From contig CM061097.1 in NCBI GenBank assembly GCA_030770545.1, positions 21,388,501-21,452,500 of the forward strand: a stretch of DNA of 64,000 bases, read 5' to 3'. Origin of the DNA: Macropodus opercularis. Taxonomy: Eukaryota; Chordata; Actinopteri; Anabantiformes; Osphronemidae. Made by a program: the position numbers and the translations under genes. Below the pieces are notes generated by a model. The model was given only the letters and a program-made list of their open reading frames with translations. It ran no database searches and was not told the origin of the DNA. Shown one piece after another: positions 42,590 to 55,700 of the stretch. The number at the start of each line of letters is the position of its first letter. Within the stretch, counting starts at the first letter, position 1.

Positions 42590-45500
42590 CGTTAGTTAAT
42601 GGACACCTGACTGGACTGGACAGACACCACGGGGCTCGGCTCGGTTCGTTATGAGCGGACCAGCGTTTCCTTGGAGCCCTGTCACCGAAAGGACCGACGA
42701 CGTATGAATGATCGGTTCCGGCGCTAAAAACAAGACTTTACTGGACTTTTGTTGCTGCACGTCAAGAAGACTTTGTCCGGTTCTGTGTGCGACCCGGGAC
42801 GCGCTTCCTTCGCCAGGTCCGTGAGTTGTGGATCCGTGTTGTGTGTGTCGTGAGCTCGTTGTTCTTGTTGTTGTCTGTGGTTCGGACTCGGACCGTGAAC
42901 AGCCTGTTAAATCGGTTCTGGTGCTGCTTTGCTGTGGTTTACTCTCAACTCATCAGCTCCTGACTCGGACTCGTTCCGAACTGGACCCTTCAGCTCTGCC
43001 TTGCGTTGAAACCTGTGTGTGCATGTCCATCAGTGAACCCAACTGGTTAAGCCAAGTGAGGCAACCAGCGACCGGAACCAGTCTAATGAACTGGACGGAA
43101 CTTGGAGGAATGGGTCGCTCCCCAGCTGTAGGACGCCTCCACGGACCTAAGGCTGTGGTTTACTATCAGCTGTTTGTCTTATGTCCAGCTGGTGGATCCA
43201 GAGCAGCCAGGTTACAGGAGCCTTCGGGTCAGAATGTCAGACTGTCTGCAGCAGGCGTCGGTCGGTCGGTCCGGTCCAGAACGTTGTTCAGGGTCGGGTC
43301 AGAGGGGCCTGGTTTTAACCCCTCACCACCAGAGCTCTGCTATTCAGAACCAGCAGATGTTTCGCTGATGGACACAAGGCGTCTGTCAGCCTGCAGTCGT
43401 TCATTATATAAACGAGTGTAGTAGGACGGGACCGTTTGTGTGTCTGTGCTGCTGCTAAATGAACACAACATGGACGTTGAGGGATTTCTGGTTCAGCTCA
43501 GGTGTGTGCTGACACGCACCCACTGTCATCACAGATGCATTCTGGGTATTTGTCCCTGTTGTTGGTGGGGAGATACTGGAGCCTGTGCCTGCTTGGTGTG
43601 AGCACATGGTGAACTGGGTGTATGGAGAGCGTGGACCGTTTATTGTGCTCACATTGTGTTTACGTGTTCAGGGGAAATGCTTTTACCGCGGCTATGCTAG
43701 AGCTGGGCAGTGGTATAACCCATTATTTCCACATGCCAGTGGGGAACCACAGCTACGTGTAGCTCTGCCCATGTCTGATGTCAGCACGATCAGTGGTCCC
43801 CATCAGCCGTCTCTGCTGTGGAAAATCCACCAAGAAGTCAACTACTGTGGTTTGGCATTAGGCCGCAGCCAAAGACGGTGGTGCAGTTTCCTGCCTCTTC
43901 AGCAGGCTCAAAAACTGAAGTCACTGGACCCAGGGCCCGACTCATCCGTGGGATAAGCGTGGAAACGAGCCGCGTTCTTACCACTATCAGGTAATCGTTG
44001 GCTTTACTGTAAAGACACAGACGTGGCTTGTTTCATTCAGGATTCCGGTGAAGACTGAAGGGAGTCAACACAAATGAACCAAGTTAGAGGTAACGCAGCG
44101 TTTCTGGCGGTTCCTTGTAACGAGCCCTCAGCGTGAACAGACTTTACTATGACACCTTCCTTATCAGCTCACAGGCCTTGGCTCCGTGTGGTTGGGCATA
44201 GGTCAGACTAACAGTTTGCCCTTCACCGTAGACTGACATGTTTCCTGCACGTTGCTTGTGTAACTTCCAGTTCCGTGCAAAAAGTGTGAAACACGGTGTG
44301 AAAGTAGAAACTGAAAGGTGTCAGTTGTCTCCAGAGTTTTTAACACGTCTGCTAGGTTTCACTTGCTTGTTATGAAACCGTGATCACTGACTGTGATCAC
44401 TAGTATTTTAATGTCAACAGCGAATAGACATTATTGCGTAATGTGAAATGGGCCGTGCATTTCCTACAACTGTATCTGAAGGAGACAGACAAAGCTCAAC
44501 GAGCTGAGACCAAGTGGTTACCATGGTGACGCAGCTAGAGAGATGCCTATGTTGTTTTCTTCAGAAGACCAAGAGCCAAAAGAAGAGTTTGTATAGGTTG
44601 ATTCAGAGAACATTTGCATCTAGGAACATATTCAGTTAATATTAGAGTATAAGCATAGAACAGTTCATATAAACAGGAGCATGTCTGCTGCAAACGGAGG
44701 GTTTAGTATCGACAGCTTTGTCTGAAGTCATTTCAATATTCCCTGTATAACAGACATTAACACGGTAGTTATTGAATGATATCGCATTTATTAGCAAATC
44801 TCTACACAATGTACAGCACAATACAGGAACCAAGTGGAAGAGTTGAAGTGAAACTAAATAAGTAATAATGAATTAATAATAATTAGCTGTTTCAGTTTTC
44901 TAACCTAGTCAGACCTGGGCTTTGATTAGTTGTGACATCAGACTAATGAATAATCCAACACATGATTAACATTTACTTTACGTCTAACAGCTTGGATCAG
45001 CTTGGACTGAAGTCAGGTGGCGACTGGATGGTTGAGGGGCTGAGGCAGCAGTAGGCAGACAAAGAGAGGAGCAGCTGGTGATGGTGGTGGTGAGGGCTGC
45101 ACTGTAAGCGTTTCTCTGGTGGTGACCAGGCCAGAGCTGAACAACAACAGCGGCCTGAATAGCTGGAATTGATTGTTAAAAGCCAGAACCTGTGGCCATG
45201 CTGGGGCGGCCCCTCTGGGAAGAACGAGTGAGTAGCTGTTGTGCCTGTTGGGCTGTGATTGATTTGTCCAGGGATGCTGGATTTGATGGGCATCCTCTAA
45301 TTTGCATGCGCTCATGTAATCGAGCGGCTCCGCTCATCACTGACACGATGGAAACGTTCCGCTGACATTAGTAGAACTCTCCAAATCCACCCGTTCTGCT
45401 CTGCTGCAGGTTTGCAATACAATAAATGAAAGGTCTCTGAATGCACTGATCAAGACTGGAAGACAGAAGGACGCCATGAGAATCATTACAATCATCCTGT

Positions 45501-46213
45501 TCTTTCCTTGTGTCTGGCCTCTCTGGACGGTGGGTCCAGTGGCCCTGCCTCTGGTCTAAGCCTCCTGCTATACACAGTGTTCGCTTCAGCACTTTCACTA
45601 ATCAGTGGGAGAGTGAAACTAGGCCTTTTGTGAGCTTCTCTTTCATCCAGTGTGATTTTCATAGTTGATTCGTCCACTAACACTAAATGTTTTAATGTAA
45701 ATGTTTATATACAGTACACACACACACACACACACATACACAGTATCAGTCACAATCTTGTCGTTTATTTTGAAGGCGTCCAAACTATGGAATTATGTAG
45801 TGAAGTAGCTCCACGTTATCTGTTTATTATGTTTATTGTGGTTACACTTTAGATTCGTCCAACCACCCTTTGCTTCGATCTCGGCTCTGCTCACCTCAAA
45901 TGGTTTTCACCTCACAGCTGTGCCTGTCAGGGCCATTTGTGGAACTTCTTGGGGTTGGGACCATCAGTCGTTGTTGTGACGTCATGTTGGTTCACGGCTG
46001 ACAAACCTATTCGAGGTGCGAAGGGGCCAGTGTCCAGGGTTTAGATGCTTCCACGACTGAATTAGCAGCCCTGGGGTTGACTGAGCAAGAATAAAGTTTA
46101 TCTGACTGAACTCCACCATATTCCCTGCAGAAAGGGAAAGAGCCTTCAGCCTTTGAGACCTACCCTGATCCGCTTGGGTCACTAACTCAGTGATTGTGTC
46201 TCTGTCTTCCTAG
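42590..46213 (+). other. Presumed 5' UTR exon plus intron of the kinase gene
   Basis: No convincing coding exon. An uninterrupted frame at 42828-43421 has no recognisable domain, no good initiation context and a composition like flanking DNA. 45714-45737 is an (AC)n microsatellite. 44,880-45,000 is AT-rich without features. Confidence 0.35.
45714..45737. repeat. (AC)n microsatellite
   Basis: About eleven uninterrupted CA dinucleotides followed by tacacag. Confidence 0.95.
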
Positions 46214-46227
46214 CAGATATTTGCAGG

Positions 46228-49200
46228 ATGTGTGATGTAGACGTGTCCTCTGAGCCCACCAGTCCCACCTTACTAGGTGAGTCTTCAGACAAGTACTACA
46301 ATGTGGATCGGTGGCAGAAGCTGCGCACTGCTGTTCGCAAGCTAGAGTTCTGGGAAAACTTCACGGCTGAGCTAATCGGGAGCGGCTTCTTCTCCAAAGT
46401 CTATAAGGTAATGCGTCTGTCCGTCTGTCCTCCCTTCGTGTAGCGACCTACGTGTTAGCTGCTGTCAAAGGCTGCTTTGTTTCACACACTAATTGGACAT
46501 TCCTGCCATTCCCCAACTGTCCCACCAGCTTTGGAGACGATGTGGGTGTGATACCCATCCCCAGCTGAGACCTTACGTAACTTCTAATGTGAAAATACTC
46601 ATTTCTGCTTTGTCCACAATTCAACGAGCTAGAAGGAGAAAGTCATGCGTCACCAGAACGCGAGTGAAAGCTACTAATTGCTTTCATTTTGTCCTCCCTC
46701 GGTTTTCACATGATATTTCTACTTCCACTGTCTATGGCTAACAGACATTGATGTCTTTCAGGTCACGCACAACACGAGTCGCAAGGTGATGGTGGTAAAG
46801 ATCTACAAAAACGATGTGGACCAAGACAGCATCATACGAGAGATCAGCCTTCTGCAGAAACTCTCCCACCCCAACATCGTTAGGTAACAGTCCACGCAGC
46901 CCACGTCTTACTGAACCTTTTCTGCTGTTCAGAACTCTTAAAATAAACAGTTACAGGATTTCCCTGATCACACATTCAGCCTCTACAGGCTTCACACCCT
47001 CCCACACATCTCACTCTCACTCTTTTCCCCTACAGTACATCTCAGTCTGTTCTGTGGGAGCAGTGGCTGTGGAGCAACTCAATGCCTGTTTGTACTTCTA
47101 CTGTAATTCTATGCTTGATGCCGTTGCGTGGAAGAAAGAAAGGCTCACGTGTCTGTCATGTTGCACCAAGCTCAGTTCAAACACAACCTTGGGCGATTGT
47201 TGTTTTGTGCTGCAGTAACCTTAGACGTCAGCTGGCGCTAGTCATTTGTGTTTGTCATTTAAAAAGGTTAAGCAGAAGAAAACCTGTGACTGCAGCTGCA
47301 CAAAGCGTAATCACTCCACCCTGACTCACCTCATGTTGCTTACGCCTGCTTCTAATCAAGTATGTATCCGATGAGGAACTGCAAAGGCATGTGAGGACTG
47401 GTCCCCTTGCAGATGGGCTGTGAGCCTGACAGACCCTCACCCAGAGATGAGGCAAAATGCCAGCAGGCACAAAGTTACATGTATGTTTAGTTGTTGTGCG
47501 CGTCTGAAAGTGAGGTACAGGAAGCAGGAAGGCAGGGGCAGGGAGAAGAGCCATGACAGTCAACCTGTAGTGACGCAGACGTTAGAGCGGTTGGCTACTG
47601 TTTACTGAGTTTCATTACGTGGGCACATGGCTGCTCTGGTCTGACGGTCGAACACAGGTTAGTTACATAAGGAAGGAGGACAAACATGGAACGTTTGAAC
47701 AGGGTCCAACAGACTCATTGTCAGAGTTAATGCTGATACTGTGTGGACGTGAGTGTTTCTTCAAGTCATTGTTCTCAGGCCTCAGGACTGTTACTCAACC
47801 GTTATGTAATTGTTGTAGATATTAGTTATGATAATAGACCTTGTCCGAGCTTGTACCACTGTTTGTGTACATATGTGTCTGAATGGCAGCAAAGGTTTCT
47901 CTATATATATTCTGCTGAATAAAAGACATTCAATTCAATATAGTTTTATGTTTATAGCACCAATTCACAACAAAAGTCTATCGAAAACCCAACAGCAAAC
48001 TAATTAAAAGCCAATCAATAAACTCAAATTGAAATATTCAACTTTTACATTTTAGTAACATTTTGATAGAGGAACCAGAACCATCTGGAACCATCAGCTT
48101 TGTCACAAAGGAAGGTTTCAGCCTAGTTTTAAAGCAGAGAGGGCGTCTGCTGCTAGAACCTGAACTGGAAGCTGGTTCCACATAGAGGAGCTTGGAGCTA
48201 AAGGCTCTGCCTCCCGTTCTACAGGTAGAAACTCTAGAACCACCAGTAGACCAGCTCTGAGAAGCAAGGTTCTGTTGGAGCAGAAGGAGCCATGAGGTCT
48301 AAGACAAGATGGAGCTTTATTATGAAGAGCAGGACAGAGAAGCTAATGTAGGAGAAATGTGACGTCTCTTCCTGAGTCCAGTCAGACTCTGCTGCAGCAT
48401 TTGAATTAACTGGAGGCTTTTTAAACAGCCATCATATGTCTGCATGCTAAATTAGCATTATTCATGAATATTCCCTCCCAGTTCTGGTAATCGGTTACAG
48501 TAGATCCCACGTGGTCAGGTGTTACGGACGCTGTGGGTCCAGCTCTGCAGGTTCCCCCATGAAACAGAAAGCAACAGAACAGCAAAGCATCACTGGTCCA
48601 ACAGTCTGTACCACACGCTTTGATAATGAAACCAGACCTGTTACGGTTTCTAGTCTGCAGATAATTATCCCAAAGGTTTCCTGAGTCCGTAAAACAAAGT
48701 ATTTATTGCATCAAACAAAACATTTGTGACTCAACATCTGGACAGGTCGACAGGCCGTCGCACAAAAGCACTGAACTGATTAAAATACATAGACCCTAAC
48801 AGGTGTGTGTGTCCTCTGGTTGTAGATATCTGGGAATCTGTGTAAAAGATGACAAACTTTATCCGATGCTAGAGGTGAGTTCGATCGCTTGACACATTTG
48901 AGTCATTGTTAGTGTTCTCAGCGTGTGGTAGGTCAGCAGATTACACAGATGGGAGGTGATAGCGGTGACAAAGCTGGACACTATAGAAATGATCTACTCT
49001 ACAACACGAGCCTTCTTCACTGACGCAATCACGTCTGTGTATTTCAGTATGTAAATGGTGGTTGTCTGGAGGAGCTTCTTGCTCGGAAAGATGTTTCCTT
49101 GTGCTGGAAAGAAAAGGTGGACTTGGCCTGTGACATCAGCCGAGGGATGATCTACCTGCACTACAAAAACATTTACCACAGGGACCTTAACTCCAAGGTA

Positions 49201-52176
49201 AGAACTCAGTCGAGATGTGGGTGAAGCTTTGCTTCACGTGTTGCCTCATAACTAATCTAATCATAAAATGGATGGATGGCTTATCAGTAACTCAGCACAT
49301 AACAGACCTGTCGTGGTCCTGGATCTGACGTTCACATCCGGTTTAGTACAGACTTCAAAAAATAGCAGGTCTGCACCAAGACGTTATTTTGTCGTTCATG
49401 AATCTGTCGATCATTTTCTGTATTATCTGGGCTCTTTTATTTTTCTACATGTAATAACATTTTAATTGATCACCTGCTAATGACAAAGAGCTGAAGGCTG
49501 CCGTGCTGCACTTAAAGCGTAGTGATACTGAGAACAGCGCCTCTGCTTCAGTTGAGGCAACACGCCCTTGATCGCTGCTCACTCTCACGGTGTTATGTAA
49601 GAGAGAGAGTTGTAACAGGCGCCTACATCACTGAATCAGCACCAAGACAACGAGCATGTGCTTGATCTTCTAGTTGTTCAGTGTGATGACTGTAGAGCTC
49701 AGCATCTGCTCATTGTCCGTTTAGCTGGTTGTGTGTGGTCTTCTCTCGTTGCCAGGCTCGACAGGGGAGAGGCTCAGCCATGCAGACGAGCAGCGTGGAC
49801 GTCTCTATTGTCATGTTAATAGGTTGTTAACCGTGGTTTGCGACCTGACGTCAATCATTCCATTCTGTCCCAGTTGGCTTAATCCGTGGAGGCCAGCTGA
49901 CGTAGAGCGGTTCCGCTCTAGCTACTGGCTGTGTTGATGCTTTACTAGTAACGTAACACTATTATCTCAAATAAGAACAACTTTGGATTGTTCCTGTGCA
50001 AGTGAGGCCAAACGAGCATGTAGATATATCAACATGTCCGCCAGTCTTTTCTCAACCCATCTGAAACATTTTCTGTGTAAGAAGGACGTTAGTGACTTAC
50101 CCAAACATGCAAAGTGGCAAGAAAAGCATAAATGTAAAAGTTCACCGAGTCACGTGTAGGCAAACACGGCCGAGCGACCCACCCTGGAGGAGGAGGTCCG
50201 TCCGTCCAGCTCCAGAATCCTTCAGCCTGAAAAGCTGGGCTTTCAGCGTCTCTAACGACTGCACAAAGGATCTGGTCTGCTCGGGTCTTTCGTTGGGGAC
50301 AGCAGTGTGAACGGACGGTAACATCCCAAAGCCACTTTCCACATGGCTCAGTAGCTAGCGACATATCTGTATCCATCTAAAAGCGCTGTGGGCCAGTGCT
50401 ACCGCTAGGGAAGCACCATAATAACAGGCCAGCGTGGAAAAGGACCCACACTGCCACCTGCAGACACGTGGCCACCTGACAGTTACATCAGCCTCTTCTT
50501 GCTTCTCCAGAACTGTCTGATCCGACTGACGCCTCGGGGACGGGAGGCCCTGGTCACTGACTTCGGCTTGGCCAGGGAGGTGGTGGAGCTGCCAGTCAAA
50601 GACTCCGGCAGGAAGCTGTCCCTGGTGGGCTCTGCCTTTTGGATGGCCCCCGAGATGCTCCGAGGGGAACCGTACGACCGCAAGGTAGTGGCATTGAAAT
50701 GTGCTAATTATTATTATTGTTACGTGTGGCGTGAGATCCAAATGTTCACTGGCTTCACGTGATCACAACCAGCAGCAACGGCAGATCTGAGCACTTCTGT
50801 CGCGTTGCGTGATACGAACGTGAACCTCACTGCGTCTCCTTCAGATAAGCAGCCTTCTTGCTGTTTCATACGTGTCCTTCCAGGTGGACGTCTTCTCCTT
50901 CGGCATTGTGCTTTGTGAAATCCTTGCCAGGATTCCTGCTGACCCAGAGATTCTTCCCAGGTCACAGGTAGTATTACCAACCTAAATGTACACTAATAGC
51001 TCACATTGCTCAAAGCCTGTGAGTCGTTGAAATAGACTTTTCTGTCAAATCTAATATTTATGCTGATCAAGGTTTGCAATCACAGCCTTATTTAATAACC
51101 TCTGTGTGTCAGATATTATTTCCCAAAATAGCTAATACTAGTATGTTGCTGTTCTAATACATCACATATTATCATATGCATGACACATAACATAAGATGA
51201 TCATTTACTGAGCCCACATCAGGTAAATCCAAATATTACAGCAGCTGCCAGGGATCACAAAGGATACGTGTATATAGAGTGATATTATCCATTCATTGGA
51301 CCCAATGCTGATGTCACAGCTGTAATCCTGCTAGTTCTCCATAAAAACGTTTGGTCCCTTAAGTTAGTCCATTAAAAATGTACAATTCACAGCCTGTGAT
51401 TATCTTCTAGTCTGACAAAACCTTCACATCGAGGTTTGGGAGATTCAAACACTTCACCACGTCGGGCTCTAGAGTTTAAAACTCTGTCTGGGACCACCAG
51501 ACAAATGATTTGCTTATTTTATCATCTTAGAAATGTGTTTGTTTTGTGAACAGTTTATGCAGAAATGGAGGAATTAATTAATATCTAGATGACTAATTGT
51601 TGCCCACTATTGATGGGACTTTATTTCAGGACTACGGGCTGGATGTGAACTCGTTCAAGGAGCTGGTAGCGGACTGTCCTCCGCGTCTCCTGGAGTTAGC
51701 GGCCAGCTGCTGTCTGGTAAGAAAGTTAGTGAAGGCGTTGCTCCGTCTACCTCCTAGTGTGGGAACAGTGAGGCCACGTGATTACACAACTTACACAAAA
51801 GCACCTTTTGTTGCGGGACCTTTATTGGTCCTTGTAGATATTGGACCTTACCAAACCTTTGCAATGCGTCCATTGTGACAAAGTGTGTAGAGACACCGTG
51901 TTACTAGCAGAGATGAGTTTCAAAGCAGCTGAGGAAGATGCTTCCTCTGCCCAGTCTGGTTTCCCCCAGCAATCGCTGTGACGAGCGCGTGGAAGAGCAG
52001 ACACTGAGCAGGAGCAGGTTCCTCTGCGTGGAAGCACAGGAACCTTCCGTAACCTACTGTGTCGCCCTAAGGTGGAGTCCTTCAGACGCCCCGCGTTCGC
52101 AGAGCTACTGGACGACCTGGGAGAAGTGGCAGAGAGTCTGGACCCGCCACCAGCAGCGGACCTGACCACGGGTTGA
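46228..52176 (+). CDS. TESK/LIMK-family protein kinase, eight coding exons, 316 aa
   Basis: Exons: 46228-46407, 46762-46883, 48826-48874, 49048-49197, 50511-50684, 50884-50967, 51630-51716, 52072-52176. All have GT/AG borders and join in frame to 951 nt. The kinase domain has the P-loop GSGFFSKVYK (51-60), VAIK-type K73, alpha-C E87, catalytic loop HRDLNSKN (161-168), DFG 184-186, LVGSAFWMAPEM and PYDRKVDVFSFGIVLCEI. GSGFFS, WMAPE and ARIPADPEILPR...YGLD are signatures of the TESK/LIMK group; members phosphorylate cofilin and control actin. The HRDLNS loop is LIMK-like and the rest TESK-like. All catalytic residues are present. The protein stops shortly after the kinase domain (SLDPPPAADLTTG), without the roughly 250-residue tail of TESK1/2 and without LIM or PDZ domains. 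Acceptors near 46213 or 46216 precede the ATG. Confidence 0.88.
47929..48440 (+). mobile_element. Common teleost interspersed repeat (non-autonomous) in the kinase gene intron 2
   Basis: Begins ttcaatatagttttatgttt and atagcaccaattcacaacaa, continues with ctggttccacatagaggagc, aaggctctgcctcccgttct, and ends ggagaaatgtgacgtctctt plus ctgctgcagcattt. These phrases, in this order, match a repeat family that recurs across teleost genomes. No open frame or visible terminal inverted repeats; probably a non-autonomous DNA element or SINE-like copy. Confidence 0.7.
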
Positions 52177-52710
52177 GCGCTGCACCCAGAAGCCCGTCGA
52201 CCCCACACCAGCACCAGAGAGTCACCGCCTGCACAGCCGACCCACTAACTCCAGGCCCTTTGCTTTGACACGCTGCGTACGTACTGTTTTGTGGTGTCAG
52301 CAGTGGGACAGATCCTCTGTTGTGTTTCTGTAAATAGTTTGTGCCTCTGCTCGCCCGTTGTTCTTTCGGTTCTGCAGGCCTGGACCGTGCTGGTGCAGAT
52401 ATCAGATGTCTCTTGGTACAAGCAGGAGGAAGCAGGCTCCAGATGGACACAGGAGAGAGATTGTTGTTGTTCTGAAACTTGAAACCTCACAGCAGCTCGT
52501 GCTTTGTCTTCAGGTTCATATTTGTATAATATTTATATATTCATAATAACTTTACCTCCATTAAAGTATATTTTTCCTGGGATGCTACAGAAAACGTCCA
52601 GTGCATCACTTTTACAGAAAGTTAAACACCTTTAGACCTTTAGACATAACAAAGATGATGACGTTTTTTGTGATTGCTCAAATCAATCATGGATTTCTGA
52701 ATAAAATGAC
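52177..52710 (+). other. 3' UTR of the kinase gene
   Basis: Two polyadenylation hexamers: ATTAAA at 52560-52565 and AATAAA at 52700-52705. Either could end the transcript. Confidence 0.5.
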
Positions 52711-55700
52711 ATCAAGTCATACTGTTACATGCAAATTCTAACCAAAATGTTCTTGTACTTGTGGCTTTTTTGGGAGCGTGTGCATAAATGTCCTGCGGAG
52801 TCACTGGCCTCGTTGTTAGGGTCTAATTGTACGTTTGCGAGGTGATCACCTCTGCGTTTCTGTGTAATACTGAGACAGTCGAGCCCTTTGACGTCTGCCA
52901 TAAAGAGGTGAACTCTTCTTCTCCTCTCTTCTTAATGATGGAAGGTAGAGTGTGATTTCCCACCGTTTCTTCACATTCGCTCATTTACACACAATCCTTT
53001 GTTTGCTGTACTTAGCTGTTAGCTGTGCTAATTCCTTCAACAGTCAGTTGTTACCACGACTAAATCCAGCCCCAGTCGGGTTTTAGGGTCTTTATAGTCC
53101 ACTACATGTGAAGGACAAGACAGAATATGTAAAACAGACTCAAAGACGGAATCGGCTTTATGTAAAAAAATACTCCGCTGGATGGGTTCAGGCCTGATGA
53201 GGTGCCGCTGAGCCTGGACTTTCTTCCAGCAGAAAGGGAAGCTTTTTAATTTGAGTGGATCTAAAAGCTGTGACGTCGAGTCGCTTTTATGTCGGCTCAT
53301 TCAAGAGCTGGTGATCGTGTTCCCTGTGTCTTTGAAGCCTTTCAGCCCAGTGAGTGTAAAACATAATAGAAAACACGTCCTTTATGAATCAAGTTGTTCA
53401 GTTTCACCAGGCCTCTTCAGATTCACACGCGCAGATCATGAAAGATTCAGCATCAGAATTTAAAGAAGGCTTAATGAGGATGAGCTCAGCTAATCAAAGC
53501 TGCTGAAGGGTTTCCTCGTTGTGGACGTGTGCAGTGATACAGCCCCCTTCCAATACTGCAAATTCTAATATATTCATAATAAAATCAATAAACGGATGCA
53601 CTTCACTCAGTCCGGTCAACTTCAACATGACTTTAGGTCCAGCTTGTCTTTCTGGACAATGCTCACATTTGAGTGTTGGCTTGACTTTGTAACTTTTAAG
53701 TCTGCGTGTACGACGTGATGGCAAACGATACAGAGGCCTGAGAGCAAGATGCATCGTAACAAGGTTTCTGTGTCCATCCACACCAGTTGCGAGCAGGAAG
53801 GGTCTTCATTAGAAGGAGCAGTGTGTCCTAAACGTAGTCAGAACCTCAGTCGAGCTCCTGGTTGGTCACCAGATGTCTCTGGTCTTAGACTCGCTCTAGG
53901 TGCAATAACTGTGATCTCCACTGAGAGGCGCTGCTTGCGAGTCAACGTCTTAGTGTGGACGTTACAGTATGACGCTGGAACATGGCATCACTGCTGGTGT
54001 CTGACGCCAGTAATGAGCTTGCTAATGTGCTTGTGATCAGTAGAGGCCACACTAATGCTGTTTATGGTGGAGCTGGACTGTGACCTGATGATGATGCTTC
54101 AAGGCTTCAGCTTTACACACAGGATGGCCCAGCACATCATTGTGTTTCCTCTTGCTACTCTGTGAGGATACATAACTAGACGTATGAGTGAATAACAACA
54201 GAACTATACAGAAATACATGGATCAATATGTACAGAAATCCATACAATTAATAAATGCTGAAATAAAAGCAGAAGGAATGAAATGAAAATGCAGCTTCAG
54301 CCTGTGATGTAGACATGTCTTTATTGGAAGCACTGAAGTCTAGTCTGTGAGGTCACAGCAGGGAAGATGAGGAGAAGCTCCAGGACCAAGACATTCACTT
54401 CTGCCGGGTCACGTTTGTTCTGACAGCAGACTGTACATAAATGAAACATTTACGTGGATTCATTTGTATGTATTCACAATGAAGTCATGCAACAGACAAA
54501 AGCGACTTATAGTGAGAGTCCGTGTGCGGAAGAAAAACTGGCCTACATGCAACTGTAGGAGCCGAAACGTTGAGAACAAAGCCAAACCCAACCTGCGTCC
54601 AAACCAGGAATTAGACCAGACCATAGGGAACATGTCACCACGTCCTGCTGAGTGGGCCTCCACTAGGCCTCGCTCAGCGTCCTGTCTAACCGCCGACCAC
54701 GTTAGCCCGTAGGTCTCACAGGTCTGGATTTTATGACGACCCGGGTCAGGTTTGGTACCAATACTGTGTCCGATTGGAATGAATTGCCACCAACAGATTG
54801 GACAACTGGGGAAGCCGTCGTCTTAGCGCTGACATGTCTCCTCCAGTCGTCAAACGTGTCAGACAAGTCAAAGTGAGGACATTTACTGCTAACCTGTAGT
54901 TCAAGTCAAGTCTTGGTTCTTTACTAATGACACCACTGACGCGGAAAAAAGACAGTGAAACAAACAATGTAGGACAAAGGTTTACTGAGAAAAATGCTTT
55001 GAAACAACCACGTTCCCACAGTCTAGAACCACTGCAACAGTTCAGGTCCAATAAACGTTCAGTCTCTAATGTTTACTCTACGGAAGAACCCAAGCGCTCG
55101 TCAAAGCTACCAGATATGTGACTATTACTAGTATTAGCATCACCCTATACAGTTGTGTTATTTGCTATATTATTATAATATGCAACATTTTGATCGTAAC
55201 GACATAATTAAGTGAATAAAAACACACTCACAGTCTGTGCTGTCTGAAAAGGCTGAAACGTCCTGTGACGCTCAGCAGGCAACGCAGTAAACACATGTTC
55301 CACATGAAAATACAACCACAGAAGTCTCAGGGCCATGGAAGCAGCAGCAGGTCCCCGCTCCCATCAAGCACAACCCTGCTCCCAGCCGAGCCCTGAGAGT
55401 CTGACGTCCTCTGGTTCGTTATTGGTGATGCACTTTCTGCTGGAATCGATCTATCGAGATAGTTGCTGGCGTGGTTCTGTTATTATGGATATAAGAGCTG
55501 ATGAAGAGGCCTGTTAACGCCAGAGATCAGAACAAGGCCTCGTGTCTGTAGGTCAGAGATCACGATTAACACTGTGTAACACAAAGCTCTAATTTGGCAA
55601 ATTAGCCTTAATGTGTCCCTGCTTGCTTTAAACCCGTTAAATGTCACTGCTTGTATGTAGCAGGATATGAATAAATACACAGTAGATACATTTCCACTAT

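Noticed and set aside
42828..43421. 197-codon plus-strand ORF upstream of the kinase exons
   Set aside because: No domain, poor start context and composition like non-coding DNA. It lies in the presumed 5' UTR/intron region, and no splice path into the kinase frame is evident.
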